A DNA stretch of 64,000 nt from Acidocella sp. 20-57-95 (GTDB lineage Bacteria > Pseudomonadota > Alphaproteobacteria > Acetobacterales > Acetobacteraceae), in NCBI GenBank assembly GCA_002255575.1, contig NCAT01000004.1, positions 124,001 through 188,000 on the forward strand, read 5' to 3'. A program made the position numbers and the translations under genes. A model generated the notes under the pieces. That model did no database searches. It saw nothing but the letters and a program-made list of their open reading frames with translations, and was not told where the DNA came from. This document shows, piece after piece, positions 45,040 to 54,772 of the stretch (position 1 is the first letter of the stretch; every line of letters starts with the position of its first letter).

Positions 45040-45050
45040 AGATTTAGCGT

Positions 45051-45212
45051 TTAGGCCGCCTTGGACGGCTGGGTAGCAGCCTTTTCGGTGGCCTGGGCGC
45101 GCCAGCGTTCCAGCGTGGCTTCGCGGGCCGGGGTGGAATCGCGCAAGCTGGCGGCGATCAAGCGGTCGATGACAGCGTGGCGAAGCTCAGTCTCAGTATG
45201 TACGGTATTCAT
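45051..45212 (-). CDS. Small hypothetical protein (53 aa)
   Basis: A short frame reading MNTVHTETELRHAVIDRLIA and ending TQPSKAA. GGAG lies about ten bases before the ATG. The product should be a helical, charged, soluble peptide (LRDSTPAREATLERWRAQA). It is convergent with the lipoprotein gene, ending 11 bases from it. I do not recognise a family; the codon use is normal for the region. Confidence 0.55.
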   Translation of the reverse strand: MNTVHTETELRHAVIDRLIAASLRDSTPAREATLERWRAQATEKAATQPSKAA

Positions 45213-45445
45213 AATTTGGCTCCGTCTCGAAAGTTGGTTCGGTCAATCCCGATAAAAATGAATTTCGCAGGCGACCAAGGCAAGATTGCGGCAGGTTTGA
45301 CGCCTGATTGTGATTTCGCAAAAAATTTTCAAAAAATTTGCTGCAATACGGCAAAAATAAGGCACCCAGGCCGCGCGGGAGGCTTCCCAAAATATTTCTG
45401 AAGAGTATAGAAAGTCTCAGGGTAATTTTAACGAACTGGGGCTTT

Positions 45446-45835
45446 GTGGCACGAGTTTTTGTGTCTGTTGCAATACCGATACTGGCCTTGATTGGCCTTG
45501 TTGGGTGCGCGCCTCTGTCTCCCAACGCGGCTGACACCGCCTCTAACATCCCGCTAGCGCCGTCTGACCCGCAAGCATTAGTCGGGGCAACACCGGCCGT
45601 GCTGAGTGCTGAGTTTGGCAAGCCGGCCTTGCTGCGGGTGGATGGCCCGGCGCAAGTCTGGCTATATCACGCCTCGGCCTGCGGGCTGAACCTGGTTCTA
45701 TACCCAGATGCTTCCGGCACGCCGCGCGTGGCCATGGTGGAGCCCACCGCCGATAGTGGGACACAATCTGGCTGCACCACCGCGCTACAACGTGCCCATG
45801 TGGATGCGGCCCTGGAGCACCCGGCAGCGTCCTGA
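45446..45835 (+). CDS. Hypothetical lipoprotein
   Basis: A product of about 129 residues starting at GTG 45446: VARVFVSVAIPILALIGLVGC is a lipoprotein signal ending in a lipobox. The mature part contains LVGATPAVLSAEFGKPALLRVDG and QVWLYHASACGLNLVLYPD, a pattern like SmpA/OmlA-related small outer-membrane proteins, though I cannot assign it. The preceding 230 bases are AT-rich and without a gene and probably hold its promoter. Confidence 0.65.
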   Translation: MARVFVSVAIPILALIGLVGCAPLSPNAADTASNIPLAPSDPQALVGATPAVLSAEFGKPALLRVDGPAQVWLYHASACGLNLVLYPDASGTPRVAMVEPTADSGTQSGCTTALQRAHVDAALEHPAAS

Positions 45836-45868
45836 TAAGAGACCTTCAATTGATCGATTGAGGGTTAA

Positions 45869-46825
45869 ATGCCTGCTTCCCATAAAAGCCTGAAAGTTGC
45901 GGTCCAGATGGACCCGATGACGACCGTTGATATCAACGCCGATTCGACCTTTGCCCTGATGCTGGCAGCGCAAGCCCGCGGCCACCAGCTTTGGCATTAC
46001 GAGGTGCCTGCGATGTGGCTGGACGGGGCGGCGCTGAAAGCGCGCGCCAATAAAGTGAGCGTCCAGCGCGTGGCCGGTGATTTTTATCAATTTGGCCCCG
46101 CTGAGACACTTAACCTCGCCGACATGGATGTGGTGCTGATGCGCCAGGACCCGCCTTTTGACATGGGCTACATCACCGCCACTCATTTGCTGGAACATAT
46201 CCACCCCAAAACCCTGGTGGTGAACAACCCGGCCGCCGTGCGCAATGCGCCGGAAAAATTGCTGGTCGCGCATTTCCCGGAATTGATGCCCCCCACCATG
46301 ATCGGGCGCGACCGTGACGCCATCCGCGCATTCCGGGCACGCCATAAGGATATTATTGTGAAGCCCTTATTCGGCAATGGCGGGATCGGGGTGTTCCGCA
46401 TTAAGCCCGAGGATGAAAATCTCGGCTCATTGCTCGATATGTTCTTCGCGGCCTCGCGCGAGCCTTTGATGATCCAGCGCTATGAGCCTGCTGTGCGGGC
46501 GGGTGATAAACGAATTATTCTGATTGACGGCGAGCCGCTCGGAGCCCTGAACCGCGTGCCGGCGGAAGGGGATAGCCGCTCCAACATGCATGCCGGCGGC
46601 CGGCCCGAGCCCACCAAGCTCACCGCCCGCGAGCGTGAGATTTGCGCCGCCATCGGGCCGACCTTGAAAGCCCAGGGGCTGTTGTTTACCGGCATCGATG
46701 TAATCGGCGATTACCTCACCGAAATTAACGTCACCTCCCCCACCGGTTTGCAGCAAATTGAACGCTTCGATGGGGTGAATTTAGCCACCGTGATCTGGGA
46801 GAAGATCGAAGCGATGCGCAGCTAA
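45869..46825 (+). CDS. gshB: Glutathione synthetase
   Basis: A 318-residue ATP-grasp ligase joining gamma-glutamylcysteine and glycine. Typical stretches are [25 protein letters not shown] near the start, [46 protein letters not shown] and [19 protein letters not shown]. It supplies glutathione for the glyoxalase gene at 52.6 kb. The stop overlaps the convergent HAD gene's stop inside a hairpin. gshA is not nearby. Confidence 0.95.
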   Translation: MPASHKSLKVAVQMDPMTTVDINADSTFALMLAAQARGHQLWHYEVPAMWLDGAALKARANKVSVQRVAGDFYQFGPAETLNLADMDVVLMRQDPPFDMGYITATHLLEHIHPKTLVVNNPAAVRNAPEKLLVAHFPELMPPTMIGRDRDAIRAFRARHKDIIVKPLFGNGGIGVFRIKPEDENLGSLLDMFFAASREPLMIQRYEPAVRAGDKRIILIDGEPLGALNRVPAEGDSRSNMHAGGRPEPTKLTAREREICAAIGPTLKAQGLLFTGIDVIGDYLTEINVTSPTGLQQIERFDGVNLATVIWEKIEAMRS

Positions 46826-46839
46826 TTTTTAAGCTGCGC
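46816..46839. terminator. Hairpin covering two convergent stop codons
   Basis: GCGCAGCT/AGCTGCGC with loop AATTTTTA. The TAA of gshB and the TAG of the HAD gene both lie in it. It has no outside U tract, so intrinsic termination is only possible. Confidence 0.4.
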
Positions 46840-47529
46840 CGCTAAATCCGGTACGGAGGTTGCCACAATCTCCCAATCCTGCGCTGGTTTGGCGCGCTCA
46901 TCGGGGGCCCCAAACTCCTGCGGGCGGGAGATAAAGCCAGCTTGCATACCGAGCTTGCGGGCGGCAGCCAGATCCTCGTTATGCGAAGCGGCCAGCATCA
47001 CCTCACCCGGCGCGAAGCCCAAAAATTTGCAGGCCCCCAGATAAACCTCCGGGTCCGGCTTGTAATGGCCAAATATGTCGGACGCGAAAATCATATCCCA
47101 CGGAAAGCCGGTATGTTTGGCCAATGCGACCTGCAATGCCACATGACCATTCGAGAGTGAGCCAATAACGACCCGCTGCTTCAGCGCGGTCAGGCCCGCG
47201 ACACTGTCCGGCCAGGGGGTGAGCTGGTGCCAGAGTTTTACCAAAATATCGAGATCAGCATCTGCCACCCCAGTGACGCCAAATTTCGGCAGCAAGGTTG
47301 CCAGCGCCCCACGATGCAGCTCGTCCAGATTGGTCCAGGCAATTTCGCCGCGCCGGACGGAATCCATCGCGGGCTTGTAGGCCCCGCGCCAGGCATCTGT
47401 GATCCCCAGCCAATCGGCTGAAATGTTACGCGCCGCCCCAAAGGCTGCCAACCCGGCACTAACGGAACCGCGCCAATCCACCAACGTGCCGAACACATCG
47501 AATAAAACCGCTTTAGCCTTGCTGGTCAT
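46822..47529 (-). CDS. HAD-family hydrolase, haloacid dehalogenase type II
   Basis: A 235-residue HAD protein. Motif I is [14 protein letters not shown] with the nucleophile Asp, motif II GSLSNGH, and motif [20 protein letters not shown] with [15 protein letters not shown]. The order fits (S)-2-haloacid dehalogenases, which release halide from short halo-acids; related phosphatases share these motifs, so the substrate is unproven. It sits after a small membrane protein gene and ends within gshB's stop. Confidence 0.88.
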   Translation of the reverse strand: MTSKAKAVLFDVFGTLVDWRGSVSAGLAAFGAARNISADWLGITDAWRGAYKPAMDSVRRGEIAWTNLDELHRGALATLLPKFGVTGVADADLDILVKLWHQLTPWPDSVAGLTALKQRVVIGSLSNGHVALQVALAKHTGFPWDMIFASDIFGHYKPDPEVYLGACKFLGFAPGEVMLAASHNEDLAAARKLGMQAGFISRPQEFGAPDERAKPAQDWEIVATSVPDLAAQLKN

Positions 47530-47530
47530 G

Positions 47531-47722
47531 TCAGCGACCCGTCATCATCAGCAGAACCACCAGCCCGATTCCGACACCTTGCAAAATCACGCGGGCGCGC
47601 ATCAGCTTATTAGACGTGCGGGGCGACCTGTTGACATTGGCCATGCCGAGCGCACCCACCAGCATCACGATAACGACCGCGATCATATCTATCCCGAGTA
47701 GGATCATCAAAAATGTTTTCAT
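47531..47722 (-). CDS. Small twin-transmembrane protein (HIG1-like)
   Basis: A 63-residue protein with two hydrophobic segments (FLMILLGIDMIAVVIVMLVGAL and VILQGVGIGLVVLLMM) joined by a basic loop NRSPRTSNKLMRARV. This is the layout of alphaproteobacterial HIG1-domain or twin-TM proteins, some of which touch respiratory complexes. The ATG at 47722 is chosen because it opens the first membrane segment. The stop is two bases before the HAD start. Confidence 0.75.
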   Translation of the reverse strand: MKTFLMILLGIDMIAVVIVMLVGALGMANVNRSPRTSNKLMRARVILQGVGIGLVVLLMMTGR

Positions 47723-47841
47723 GCCGCCTGATATAGAATGCTTGGCCGCTTTGTGCACCTATCCTTGGAAGATTGCCCTAACATGGCCGTAACATCTTGG
47801 ACAATTGACTTCCCGCCCATTCCACCCTCTGGCTCCCGCCC

Positions 47842-50229
47842 ATGCGCCCTTTCATGATCCGCCTTTGCATCATTATCACCATTGCCCTGTTGGCCGGGGC
47901 AGCAATCCCCAGCCCCATAATTGCCCAGACGCCGGCACCAGCCACTGCCGCCCCCGTTATACCCGCCCCGGTTACAGCCGCCCCGGCCACACCCGCCGCG
48001 GCCGTCGCGCCAGCTACACCTGCCAAAGGGCTGGCCAGCGCTATAATTCCCGGCTCGCCACTTGCCGCGCTCACCGGTGCCGCCGCCCCAACCGACCCGG
48101 ACGCCACCCCGCCTGTGCCTTTCGGGACCGACAATCTCGGCGTCTCGATGGTAGGGCAAATCGCCGATGGTACCGCCCGCACGATCGCCGAATTTGTCAG
48201 AGCGATACAGCAATCCACTGAACTAACGCCGGTGGTGCAGTGGCTGCAAAGTTTCCCTAGAAGCCCCTTGCGCACTGCCCATGCAAGCCAGGCGTTACAA
48301 GGATTGTTGGAAACCATCCTACCGGCCATTCTATTCGAAACACTGGTCCGGCTGGGTTTGCGCCGTCCCCGTAACACCATCATCCGGATCGCCCTGGCGC
48401 GCGGCAAGTCCGACGAGCCGTTGGACTTGAATGGCGACGGTCTGGCCGATGCCGAAGCCGGAGAAACCGAGAAACCTCCTGCGCATTGGTTGAGCCCGCG
48501 CGCCTGGCTGGCCCGGCTCGGCCTCGCCTTTGGCTATATTCTGCTGGCCTTGCTGCCAATTGCGGGATTTGTGGTGGTCTCGGGCATTCTGATCGGCACC
48601 GGGCTCATAACCAATCAGGCCGCCCATCTGATCGTAGTGGGGTTCGGCAATGCCTATCTATTTTGCCGGCTGAGCTTGGAAGCTTTACTGTTCGTGCTGG
48701 CCCCCCGCCATACCGAATTGCGGCTCATTCACACCACGGACCAGCGTGCCGCCTGGCTGGTACGGATGCTGATGCTGATTTTAGTCACGGTGGCGTTTGG
48801 CTATTTCAGCATATCGTCCGCCGAAATTCTGGGCCTATCGCATGACGGCACGGAGGTACTTGGCCGTCTCATCGCGCTGATCGTGCATCTGGAGCTAGCG
48901 GTGCTGGTCTGGCAAAGCCGGTTCATTGTGGCGGGCTGGATCCGGGGCCAGCCGGGGGATGAAAGCAAGCTGTTCGGCTTGCGGCCGCGGTTTGCCAGCA
49001 TCTGGCATTATGTTGCGTTGTTCTACATCGTCGCCCTTTGGGTCGCCTATGCGGGCGGGGTACAAAATGCCTTCGCCGTGCTGTTGCGGATTGTGGCGGT
49101 ATTCATCGGCACACTGGTATTGGCGCGGCTACTATGGATCGGCGTCACCCAGGGGCTGGACCATGTTTTTCATGATGCCGGAACCGAGACCCGTATGCCG
49201 GTGTTCCGGGCACGCGCCAAAAGCTACAATCCGCTGCTAAAATTCCTCGCCCGGTTGGCAATCGGCGCGCTGGTGGTGGTGTTGATCCTGGAAGGCTGGG
49301 GGGTGCAGGTGATCCCCTGGCTAATTGGCAACTCATTAGCGCTGATTCTGCTCTCAGCAACCATCGCCATCATCATCACCATCACAGTGGCTTTGGTGCT
49401 GTGGGAAATCTCAAACGCGTATTTAAATGCGCGGGTTGAACATCTTTCAGCCAGCGGGCGCATCCGGCAAGCCTCCCGGTTGCATACATTGGTGCCGATA
49501 CTAAAAGCCACCATCGGCTTTACCATCGCGCTGGTGGCGGGGTTAATTTGTCTCAGCAAAATCGGGGTGGACGCCGCACCCTTGCTGGCTGGTGCCGGGG
49601 TGGTGGGCATTGCGATTGGCTTTGGGTCGCAAAAACTGGTGCAGGATATCATCACCGGGCTGTTCCTGCTGCTGGAAGATGCCATGCAGGTGGGCGATAT
49701 CGTGAACTTGGCCGGCCTGACGGGCACCGTAGAGCGGCTTTCCATTCGCACCATCCGGCTGCGCGGCTATGATGGCTCGGTTAATATTATCCCCTTCTCT
49801 GCCGTCTCGAGCGTGACCAACATGACGCGGGATTTCAGCTACGCGCAAATCTCCATCCAGGTCGGCTACCGGGAGGACCTCAGCCAAGTTTATACGCTGA
49901 TGACCGAGATTGCCAAAACCATGCGCTCCGAGCCGCGATGGGGGGCGATGATGCGCGATGATTTGAAGTTATTTGGTCTGGACCAGTTTGGCGCCTCTGC
50001 TTTGGTAATAACCGGCCAAATTCGCACAGGGCCAGGCCAGCATTGGGCGGTGCGGCGAGAATATTATATGCGCGTCAAGCAGCGCTTCCAGGCCGAACAT
50101 ATTGAAATGCCGTTTTACGTGTATTCCCGCACGGTCGAGCCGGACCAAATTGAAACAGGGGATAAAGAACCCGGGCAAGAAGAAGCCGGACCACCTCGCA
50201 GCGGTCCGGCTCCAGAACCCAAAACCTAA
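47842..50229 (+). CDS. Large MscS-family mechanosensitive channel
   Basis: A 795-residue protein with a signal sequence (MIRLCIIITIALLAGAAIPS...IAQ), an Ala/Pro/Thr-rich linker (residues 30-95), and many membrane segments in two groups. The MscS core is near residues 570-700: GLICLSKIGVDAAPLLAGAGVVGIAIGFG, QKLVQDIITGLFLLLEDAMQVGDIV and GTVERLSIRTIRLRGYDGSVNIIPFS. Such channels release solutes on osmotic down-shock. The C-terminus is acidic with a hairpin in its DNA. It ends eight bases from the convergent permease. Confidence 0.92.
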   Translation: MRPFMIRLCIIITIALLAGAAIPSPIIAQTPAPATAAPVIPAPVTAAPATPAAAVAPATPAKGLASAIIPGSPLAALTGAAAPTDPDATPPVPFGTDNLGVSMVGQIADGTARTIAEFVRAIQQSTELTPVVQWLQSFPRSPLRTAHASQALQGLLETILPAILFETLVRLGLRRPRNTIIRIALARGKSDEPLDLNGDGLADAEAGETEKPPAHWLSPRAWLARLGLAFGYILLALLPIAGFVVVSGILIGTGLITNQAAHLIVVGFGNAYLFCRLSLEALLFVLAPRHTELRLIHTTDQRAAWLVRMLMLILVTVAFGYFSISSAEILGLSHDGTEVLGRLIALIVHLELAVLVWQSRFIVAGWIRGQPGDESKLFGLRPRFASIWHYVALFYIVALWVAYAGGVQNAFAVLLRIVAVFIGTLVLARLLWIGVTQGLDHVFHDAGTETRMPVFRARAKSYNPLLKFLARLAIGALVVVLILEGWGVQVIPWLIGNSLALILLSATIAIIITITVALVLWEISNAYLNARVEHLSASGRIRQASRLHTLVPILKATIGFTIALVAGLICLSKIGVDAAPLLAGAGVVGIAIGFGSQKLVQDIITGLFLLLEDAMQVGDIVNLAGLTGTVERLSIRTIRLRGYDGSVNIIPFSAVSSVTNMTRDFSYAQISIQVGYREDLSQVYTLMTEIAKTMRSEPRWGAMMRDDLKLFGLDQFGASALVITGQIRTGPGQHWAVRREYYMRVKQRFQAEHIEMPFYVYSRTVEPDQIETGDKEPGQEEAGPPRSGPAPEPKT
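50184..50211 (-). terminator. Possible terminator of the permease gene, embedded in the channel gene
   Basis: AGCCGGACC/GGTCCGGCT, a perfect nine-base stem, sits 26 bases past the permease stop and inside the last channel codons. On the minus strand TCTTCTTG follows, a weak U tract. Confidence 0.4.
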
Positions 50230-50236
50230 ATCAGGC

Positions 50237-51628
50237 TTACTTCATGTTCGGCAGTACGGTTGATTCCAGATCATGTGCAATGCCATCCAAAACCCGCGGG
50301 TTCTTGGCTTTGATGATAAAGAACCAGGCAGCACCGATGAGCATGTAAGCGGCGAAGGCGTAAGGGAAGTAATTGTAGGGTGCAGCCGGCGCCGGATACA
50401 CGCTGCCCACCAGCGAGAGGAACATCAGCACCGCGCCGAGACCACCGATGATGATATCACCGGCCTTCAACTCACCCGTCTTCTTCAAGAAGAACGGTGC
50501 ACTGACGGAAACCAGCAAATACACGATGATGAAGCCGAAAGATGCTAGCGTACCATACCAGCCGAACGGATCGGTTTCGTTTGCATGGCCCGAGAAAGCG
50601 CAGCAGACGATCACATTCAAAATCGCGCCGAAGGTAAGCGCAATGAACGGCGTTTTGGCTTTATCATGCACAATACCCATCGAGCTATGCACGAACTGAT
50701 AGCGCCCGAGTGAGAACAGCATCCGGCCAAACGCGTTCAGTGAGGCCAGTGCGCAGGCAAACGAACTGATGGTGGCGCCGAAATACACCGGTGCCGTCAT
50801 CCAAGGGCCGATCGCGTTGGTAATATCGCCCAACGGCGCGGCACTATTGCCGAGCTTGGTGGCATCGTCATTAAAGCCCTGGGTGATGACATAGGTGGTG
50901 ATAACAAAGAAAAAGCCCGAGAAGATCGCAGTTGCCAAAATTGCTTTGGGGATTGTGACCTGCGGGTTGCGGGTTTCCTTCCCCAACGAGGCGGCGCTCT
51001 CGAAGCCCACGAAAGAGAAAATAGCAAACACAATCGCCTGCGCGATGGCGCTGAAGCTGGAGCCTTGCAAAGTGATCTGCTTCATATCCGGCTGAAAACT
51101 GTAATGTGACAATGTCACGACCACCACAGCCGCGATGATAACCACTGAAATAACTTCCAGCGTTAAACCAATCCGAGACGACATCCGAATATCGCGCGTC
51201 GCGAAAAGCCAAATCGCCAGAGAAATAACGATATAAAGTACGAAGTTAGGCGGCGCGAAGTTGAACCCGCACGAGCTGAAAAACGTTTTGATAAAAAGCG
51301 AGGTGGAAACGGTCAGCGCCATCGCGGTGAAAATATAGGCCGCCAGCATCGCCCAGCCGGCGAGCATGCCGTAAGATGGCCCAAGGCTGCGGGAGATATA
51401 GATAAAATACGATCCAGCCGCCGGGATACGTCCCGCCAGCTTAGAGATATTCAACGCCACAATCACCAAAGCGACAGTCGCGATTACATAAACCAGCCAG
51501 GAAGCGGTTCCGGCCATTCCGGCGACCACCGCAACCGCCAGGGCCGGTGTCAAAGTCGGCGACACGTTGGCGACCGATTGACCTAACGCCTCAAAAAAAG
51601 ACAGACTATCCTTACGTAGCTCCGACAT
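50237..51628 (-). CDS. APC-family amino acid permease
   Basis: A 463-residue carrier with about 12 predicted membrane segments. The N-terminal consensus VSPTLTPALAVAVVAGMAGTA, AGRIPAAGSYFIYISRSLGPSYG and the FSFVGFESAASLGKETRNPQVTIPKAI loop are typical of the APC superfamily. The ATG at 51628 matches the family start (MSELRKDSLSFFEALGQ). Substrates cannot be inferred. The 200-base upstream region is AT-rich and shows no gene; it probably holds the promoter. Confidence 0.92.
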   Translation of the reverse strand: MSELRKDSLSFFEALGQSVANVSPTLTPALAVAVVAGMAGTASWLVYVIATVALVIVALNISKLAGRIPAAGSYFIYISRSLGPSYGMLAGWAMLAAYIFTAMALTVSTSLFIKTFFSSCGFNFAPPNFVLYIVISLAIWLFATRDIRMSSRIGLTLEVISVVIIAAVVVVTLSHYSFQPDMKQITLQGSSFSAIAQAIVFAIFSFVGFESAASLGKETRNPQVTIPKAILATAIFSGFFFVITTYVITQGFNDDATKLGNSAAPLGDITNAIGPWMTAPVYFGATISSFACALASLNAFGRMLFSLGRYQFVHSSMGIVHDKAKTPFIALTFGAILNVIVCCAFSGHANETDPFGWYGTLASFGFIIVYLLVSVSAPFFLKKTGELKAGDIIIGGLGAVLMFLSLVGSVYPAPAAPYNYFPYAFAAYMLIGAAWFFIIKAKNPRVLDGIAHDLESTVLPNMK

Positions 51629-51832
51629 GAAAATTCCCCGTGGTGATTTGGAAAAACCACCGCGCGCCTGCATAGTCCCTGAACAACACCAATTTTTCGG
51701 TGTCTATTTTGCGCCAGAATGACCTTTTGAACGGTTTCCTGTTGCTTATGAAATTTTCTTTAAGGGTAAAAATTGTAATTTTCAAGCATTTTATTTGCCT
51801 GTGAGTAGATTTTATCAACCACAACCTTAAGA

Positions 51833-52540
51833 TCATATATCCGCAAATACGCGCCGCCGGGCGGGTTTACGCTTCAATGGAATCACAGCATGCAGGTCCT
51901 TGCTGGCCTCCATAATGGTAAGCCCGGCAAATTGCGGGATCAACGCCGCCCCTGCACGTTCGAATGCATGGAAGGCGCGCAAATTACCGCGCCATTGTAG
52001 GGGGGGGGCGAACAAGGCCGGGCGCTGTTGTTCAACGGTGAAGAATAGGCTTTTGAGCAACCGGCTCAGCTGACCTTGCGAGTAAGGCTGGCCATGGCCG
52101 AAGGGCGTGCTTTCAGCATAGGCCCACATGCCACGGCGATTCGGCACGATGATGATCATACGTCCATCATCCTTCAAAAGCCGCCAGGCTTCGCGCAAGC
52201 TGCGCCGCGCATGGTCGGCCTGCTCTAGCCCGTGCACCAGCAAAATCCTGTCGAAGGAGCAATCCTCGAAGGGTAGATCTTCTTCCTCCGCACAACAGGC
52301 CAGGCTAGCCCGGCCCGGCGGCCAAGCGGCTGCCCCCATATGCAAGGGGGAAAGCGCGATGCTGCGGGCGGATTGTTCGCGCCAGCATTGCAAATACGGC
52401 CCGGCATAGCCCAGCCCGAGGAGAGATTGCCCGGCACAATGGGGCCAAATATCGAGCAAAATTTGCCGCAGCAGCCGGGCAGTGAGACCACCCAACGGGG
52501 TTTTATAAAATTCGGCCGCATCTCGCGCATCAATCGCCAT
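51833..52540 (-). CDS. Class I SAM-dependent methyltransferase
   Basis: A 235-residue methyltransferase beside gloB, a frequent alphaproteobacterial pairing. The SAM loop is LLGLGYAGPYLQ, then LPFEDCSFDRILLVHGLEQADHAR and LREAWRLLKDDGRMIIIVPNRRG, the Methyltransf_11 pattern. The ATG at 52540 gives the family start MAIDARDAAEFYKTPLGGL; the longer reading would overlap gloB. Its substrate is unknown. Confidence 0.87.
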   Translation of the reverse strand: MAIDARDAAEFYKTPLGGLTARLLRQILLDIWPHCAGQSLLGLGYAGPYLQCWREQSARSIALSPLHMGAAAWPPGRASLACCAEEEDLPFEDCSFDRILLVHGLEQADHARRSLREAWRLLKDDGRMIIIVPNRRGMWAYAESTPFGHGQPYSQGQLSRLLKSLFFTVEQQRPALFAPPLQWRGNLRAFHAFERAGAALIPQFAGLTIMEASKDLHAVIPLKRKPARRRVFADI

Positions 52541-52580
52541 ACGCCCTATATACACGCTAAACCATTCTGGAGCGATAAGC

Positions 52581-53306
52581 ATGACCGTCACCGCCACCGC
52601 GATTCCGATGTTGACCGATAATTACGCCTGGCTATTGCGGGAGAGTGCAGCCGGCGCAGTAGGTATTGTGGACCCCGCAGAGGCGGAACCGGCAATTGCG
52701 GCGATTGAGGCAGCCGGCGGCAAGCTTGATGTCATTTTCATCACCCATCATCACGGCGACCATATTGGCGGTGTTGCGGCGCTGGTTGCGCGCTACCACC
52801 CGCTGGTGGTGGGCAACGCGGCTGACGCGCACCGGCTACCGAAGCTAGATGTGCCGGTACGTGAGGGTGATCTGGTAACGTTTGGCAATACCACCGCCGA
52901 GCTGTTCAACACGCCCGGCCACACGATCGGCCATATCGCTTATTATTTTGCCGATGGCGGGGTATTGCTGCCAGGCGATACGTTATTTTCACTGGGTTGC
53001 GGGCGGCTGTTCGAAGGTACTGCGGAAGATATGTTCAGCGCGTTCCAGAAATTTGCCCGCCTGCCCGATGAAACCTTGGTGTGCGCCGGGCATGAATATA
53101 CGGCCTCCAACGCCAAGTTTGCCTTGGCCAAGGACCCGGAGAATGCCGCCTTGCAGGCGCGCGCGGCTGAGATCACCGCACTCCGGGTGGCGGGCAAGGC
53201 CACCTTGCCGGTCACGTTGGGCGAAGAACGCCTGACCAACCCATTCATGCGCGCACCGACCGCCGCCGCATTTGGCGCGCTGCGGACAGCGAAGGATAAG
53301 TTCTAA
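52581..53306 (+). CDS. gloB: Hydroxyacylglutathione hydrolase (glyoxalase II)
   Basis: A 241-residue metallo-beta-lactamase-fold enzyme that hydrolyses lactoylglutathione. The metal-binding motif THHHGDHIGG is at residues 54-63, with FNTPGHTIGHIAYYF, LLPGDTLFSLGCGRLFEGTA and CAGHEYTASNAKFAL after it. The C-terminal substrate helix region ends NPFMRAPT. It uses glutathione made by GshB. It diverges from the methyltransferase by 40 bases and its stop overlaps that of the M32 peptidase. Confidence 0.95.
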   Translation: MTVTATAIPMLTDNYAWLLRESAAGAVGIVDPAEAEPAIAAIEAAGGKLDVIFITHHHGDHIGGVAALVARYHPLVVGNAADAHRLPKLDVPVREGDLVTFGNTTAELFNTPGHTIGHIAYYFADGGVLLPGDTLFSLGCGRLFEGTAEDMFSAFQKFARLPDETLVCAGHEYTASNAKFALAKDPENAALQARAAEITALRVAGKATLPVTLGEERLTNPFMRAPTAAAFGALRTAKDKF

Positions 53307-54772
53307 AGATAGCGGGCGGTTAAATGCGCTTCAAAAGCGGTGGGGTTCAACGCCTCGCCAGTGGCGCGGCGGAGCAGTTCGTTAAAGCCCAAGCTGGCGC
53401 CATGGCTATGAATATTCTGGTTCAGCCACGCCTTTAAGGGCGAGAGATCACCCTGCGCAAAGGACGCATCTAGCGTCGTGATCGCCCGCCGGGCTGCCGC
53501 CATTAATTGCGCAGCACCCATCGCGCCCAAAGTATAGGTCGGGAAATAGCCGATCAGCCCGGCATGCCAGTGAATATCCTGCAAGCAACCGCGCCGGTCA
53601 TCGGGCGGGGTGATACCCAACAGCTTGCTGAAACCTTCATTCCAGGCGCCTGGTAAGTCCGCCACCGCAAGATCGCCTGAAATTAACGCCTGTTCTAGCC
53701 GGAAGCGTAAAATCACGTGCGCCGGGTACGTCATCTCATCGGCTTCCACGCGGATGAAACTGCGCTCCACATGCCGCAGGCGAGATTTCAGCGCCGCTGC
53801 TGTGATGGGTTTATCAAAAGCTGCAGCCAGTAACGGCGCGAGGTAGGTGAGATACGCATCCGAGCGCACGGTCTGCATTTCGATAATCAGTGACTGGCTT
53901 TCATGGGCAGCCATACCGGCGGCTTCGCCCACTGGCTGGCGGCGGAAATTTGGCGGTAGGTTTTGCTCATAAATACCGTGGCCGGTTTCATGCAGAACCC
54001 CCATCAAAGCCGCGCAGAAATCATTCTCGTCATAGCGGTTGGTAATGCGCACATCAGTCGGCGTGCCACCGCAGAACGGGTGGGCGGAGCGGTCCAGCCG
54101 GGCGTGATGATAATCCAGCCCGGCCGCCTCTGAGAGGCGGCGGCAGATTTTCTCTTGAACCTCTTGCGGGTATGGGCCGGGCGGCAAGCGAGGTGCCGGG
54201 TTGGCGCGCTGCTTTGCTTCAGCTTGTGGCAGCGCTGTGGCAAGGAATTTTTCATAATTGGCGAATACCGGCGCCAATTCCGCGGCGGTAATGCCGCGCT
54301 GATAGCCCGAAAGCAACGCATCATAAGGGGAAGTTCCCAGCGCCTCACCCAAAATGACCGCAGATTGGCGCGTCAGGTTTACAACCTCGACCAAAGCCTC
54401 GCGCACCGCAGCAAAATCTGAGGCTGGGCGGGCCGTTCGCCAAATGGTTTCGCATTTGGAATTGGCCCGGCTGCTAGCTTCCACCAGATCCTGCGGTAAG
54501 GAAGTCGCCCGCTTGTGGGCATCGCGCATCAAAGCAAAGTTGGTGGCATGCCACGCATCGTTCGGTGATTCCGCTTGCGCGAAATCCTCGGCCAATTGTG
54601 GGGCTGTTAGAAGTTCGTGGCTCAGGCCAGCCAAAATGGCCATCTGCTCACCCCGGGCATCCGCCCCGCCATCTGGCATCATCGCCGCGGCATCCCAGCT
54701 TAATACTGAGGCAGCCTCATTGAGCGTGGCGATACGGGCGAAGGTAGCGGTTAAACGATTATATGCAGTCAT
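53303..54772 (-). CDS. M32-family metallocarboxypeptidase (Taq type)
   Basis: A 489-residue thermostable-carboxypeptidase-1-like enzyme. The zinc motif is HETGHGIYEQ, with HESQSLIIEMQ (third ligand region), HPFCGGTPTDVRITNRY and GYFPTYTLGAMGAAQ conserved in the family. It trims C-terminal residues from peptides in the cytosol. Its start overlaps the SURF1 stop by four bases (ATGA), so it is the last gene of the cytochrome oxidase operon. Confidence 0.94.
   Translation of the reverse strand: MTAYNRLTATFARIATLNEAASVLSWDAAAMMPDGGADARGEQMAILAGLSHELLTAPQLAEDFAQAESPNDAWHATNFALMRDAHKRATSLPQDLVEASSRANSKCETIWRTARPASDFAAVREALVEVVNLTRQSAVILGEALGTSPYDALLSGYQRGITAAELAPVFANYEKFLATALPQAEAKQRANPAPRLPPGPYPQEVQEKICRRLSEAAGLDYHHARLDRSAHPFCGGTPTDVRITNRYDENDFCAALMGVLHETGHGIYEQNLPPNFRRQPVGEAAGMAAHESQSLIIEMQTVRSDAYLTYLAPLLAAAFDKPITAAALKSRLRHVERSFIRVEADEMTYPAHVILRFRLEQALISGDLAVADLPGAWNEGFSKLLGITPPDDRRGCLQDIHWHAGLIGYFPTYTLGAMGAAQLMAAARRAITTLDASFAQGDLSPLKAWLNQNIHSHGASLGFNELLRRATGEALNPTAFEAHLTARYL

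Noticed and set aside
51612-51836. 74-codon frame upstream of the permease
   Set aside because: It lies in AT-rich promoter DNA and overlaps the permease start; no conserved pattern or ribosome site.
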